Assembly: GCA_913064935.1 (NCBI GenBank)
Contig: CAJYBF010000048.1
Coordinates: 1-7,212 of the forward strand
Direction: 5' to 3'
Length of the DNA stretch: 7,212 nt
Origin: an uncultured Mollicutes bacterium
Lineage (GTDB): Bacteria > Bacillota_I > Bacilli_A > MAG-NZ
Shown here: positions 6,764 to 7,212 of the stretch, in pieces
How positions within the stretch are numbered: position 1 is the stretch's first letter
Layout of the letters: each line of letters starts with the position of its first letter
Made by a program: the position numbers and the translations under genes
Notes under the pieces: generated by a model
The model's database searches: none
Told to the model about the DNA's origin: nothing
The model's input: only the letters and a program-made list of their open reading frames with translations

Positions 6764-7212
6764 TTAATTGAAATAGTAATTTTTAAGCCAATATTTATAT
6801 AAGGGGTCCATAAATTCAATCTTTTTCCCTATTACATCAATGATCTCCCGATCATGTAGTTTTTTCCTCATCTTTATTACATTGGCAGATGTTCCAAGAT
6901 TGTACTTTTTTAATGTGCTCTGTGAAGTGACCCTTTCTTCTTTGTTAATGATCGCATTTAGAAAACGAATTTGTTTCATCATTAGGTCGTCAGTTAGGAT
7001 CTGAAAAAGCATGCTCAGTTGCATAGTCAAATCATCGAATGCTTCCTGAATAATTTCTGGCTTACAATTCTTCTTGGTTCTTAACCACACTTGCTGTGCC
7101 AGTTGCTGAACATAATAAGGATGATTTTCACAATGTTTTGCAATGTTTGCAGCATTTTCAATATCAATGCTCTTGCCAGTATCATTAAAACGCTTTGTAA
7201 TAAATTCTATCC
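6764..7212 (-). CDS. AAA+ ATPase of the archaeal ATPase_2 (COG1672) type, C-terminal part
   Basis: The frame is open from the window edge to a TAA at 6764-6766, giving 148 visible residues. The start and the Walker A/B motifs lie outside the window. A methionine-like GTG at 7090 is only an internal codon. The visible part begins IEFITKRFNDTGKSID, then ENHPYYVQQLAQQVW with the HPYY-Q signature near residues 30-35. This is typical of the lid region of predicted archaeal-type ATPases (ATPase_2 superfamily). A winged-helix-like C-terminal segment follows (TLKKYNLGTSANVIKMRKKL) and ends with FMDPLYKYWL, matching the family pattern F.DPLf..WL. These proteins are STAND-like or orphan ATPases of unclear function, sometimes linked to defence or mobile elements. 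Codons such as CTG, AGC and CAG look somewhat more frequent than in the neighbouring genes, which hints at a different origin but was not counted. The gene is convergent with the tRNA and shares no operon with it. Confidence 0.85.
   Translation of the reverse strand, partial: IEFITKRFNDTGKSIDIENAANIAKHCENHPYYVQQLAQQVWLRTKKNCKPEIIQEAFDDLTMQLSMLFQILTDDLMMKQIRFLNAIINKEERVTSQSTLKKYNLGTSANVIKMRKKLHDREIIDVIGKKIEFMDPLYKYWLKNYYFN

Overview
The window is AT-rich DNA with compact bacterial gene layout: strong sigma-A-type promoters, good Shine-Dalgarno sites and a U-tailed hairpin after almost every gene. Codon use favours A/T endings (AGA, TTA, ATA). Tryptophan is written TGG throughout the long genes and none of the complete genes ends in TGA. 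This fits a low-GC Firmicutes or Mollicutes-related bacterium that reads the standard bacterial code. A wall-poor lineage such as the Izemoplasma/Haloplasma/Acholeplasma group is possible, but that placement is a guess from composition and from the kinds of surface protein present.

Layout. Bases 1-2118 hold an immune-inhibitor-A-like M6 metalloprotease gene. Its catalytic and C-terminal domains are intact, but its secretion and prodomain part is cut by an in-frame TGA at 115-117, with a second disruption near the window edge. A terminator follows at 2147-2174. Bases 2253-2384 encode a very basic 43-residue protein of unknown function, closed by its own terminator (2403-2437). A near-consensus promoter (2535-2563) drives a 3.9-kb gene (2603-6520). 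Its 1305-residue product has a signal peptide, about twelve Ig/fibronectin-III-like domains in two distinct series, an acidic linker and a C-terminal membrane anchor. A terminator (6527-6553) follows. Then come a promoter (6574-6602), an initiator tRNA-fMet gene (6634-6707) with unusual acceptor-stem positions, and its terminator (6717-6747). From 6764 to the window end, on the minus strand, is the C-terminal part of an AAA+ ATPase of the archaeal-type ATPase_2 (COG1672) kind.

How the genes relate. No operon is evident: each gene appears to be its own transcription unit. The first and third genes make cell-surface or secreted products (a protease and a modular surface protein), which suggests a region devoted to interaction with external proteins or polymers. 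The tRNA and the convergent ATPase belong to unrelated functions. I saw no CRISPR array, transposase, riboswitch or integration site. The observations most worth a second look are the interrupted protease prodomain, the unusual initiator tRNA, the small basic protein and the two-part architecture of the giant surface protein.
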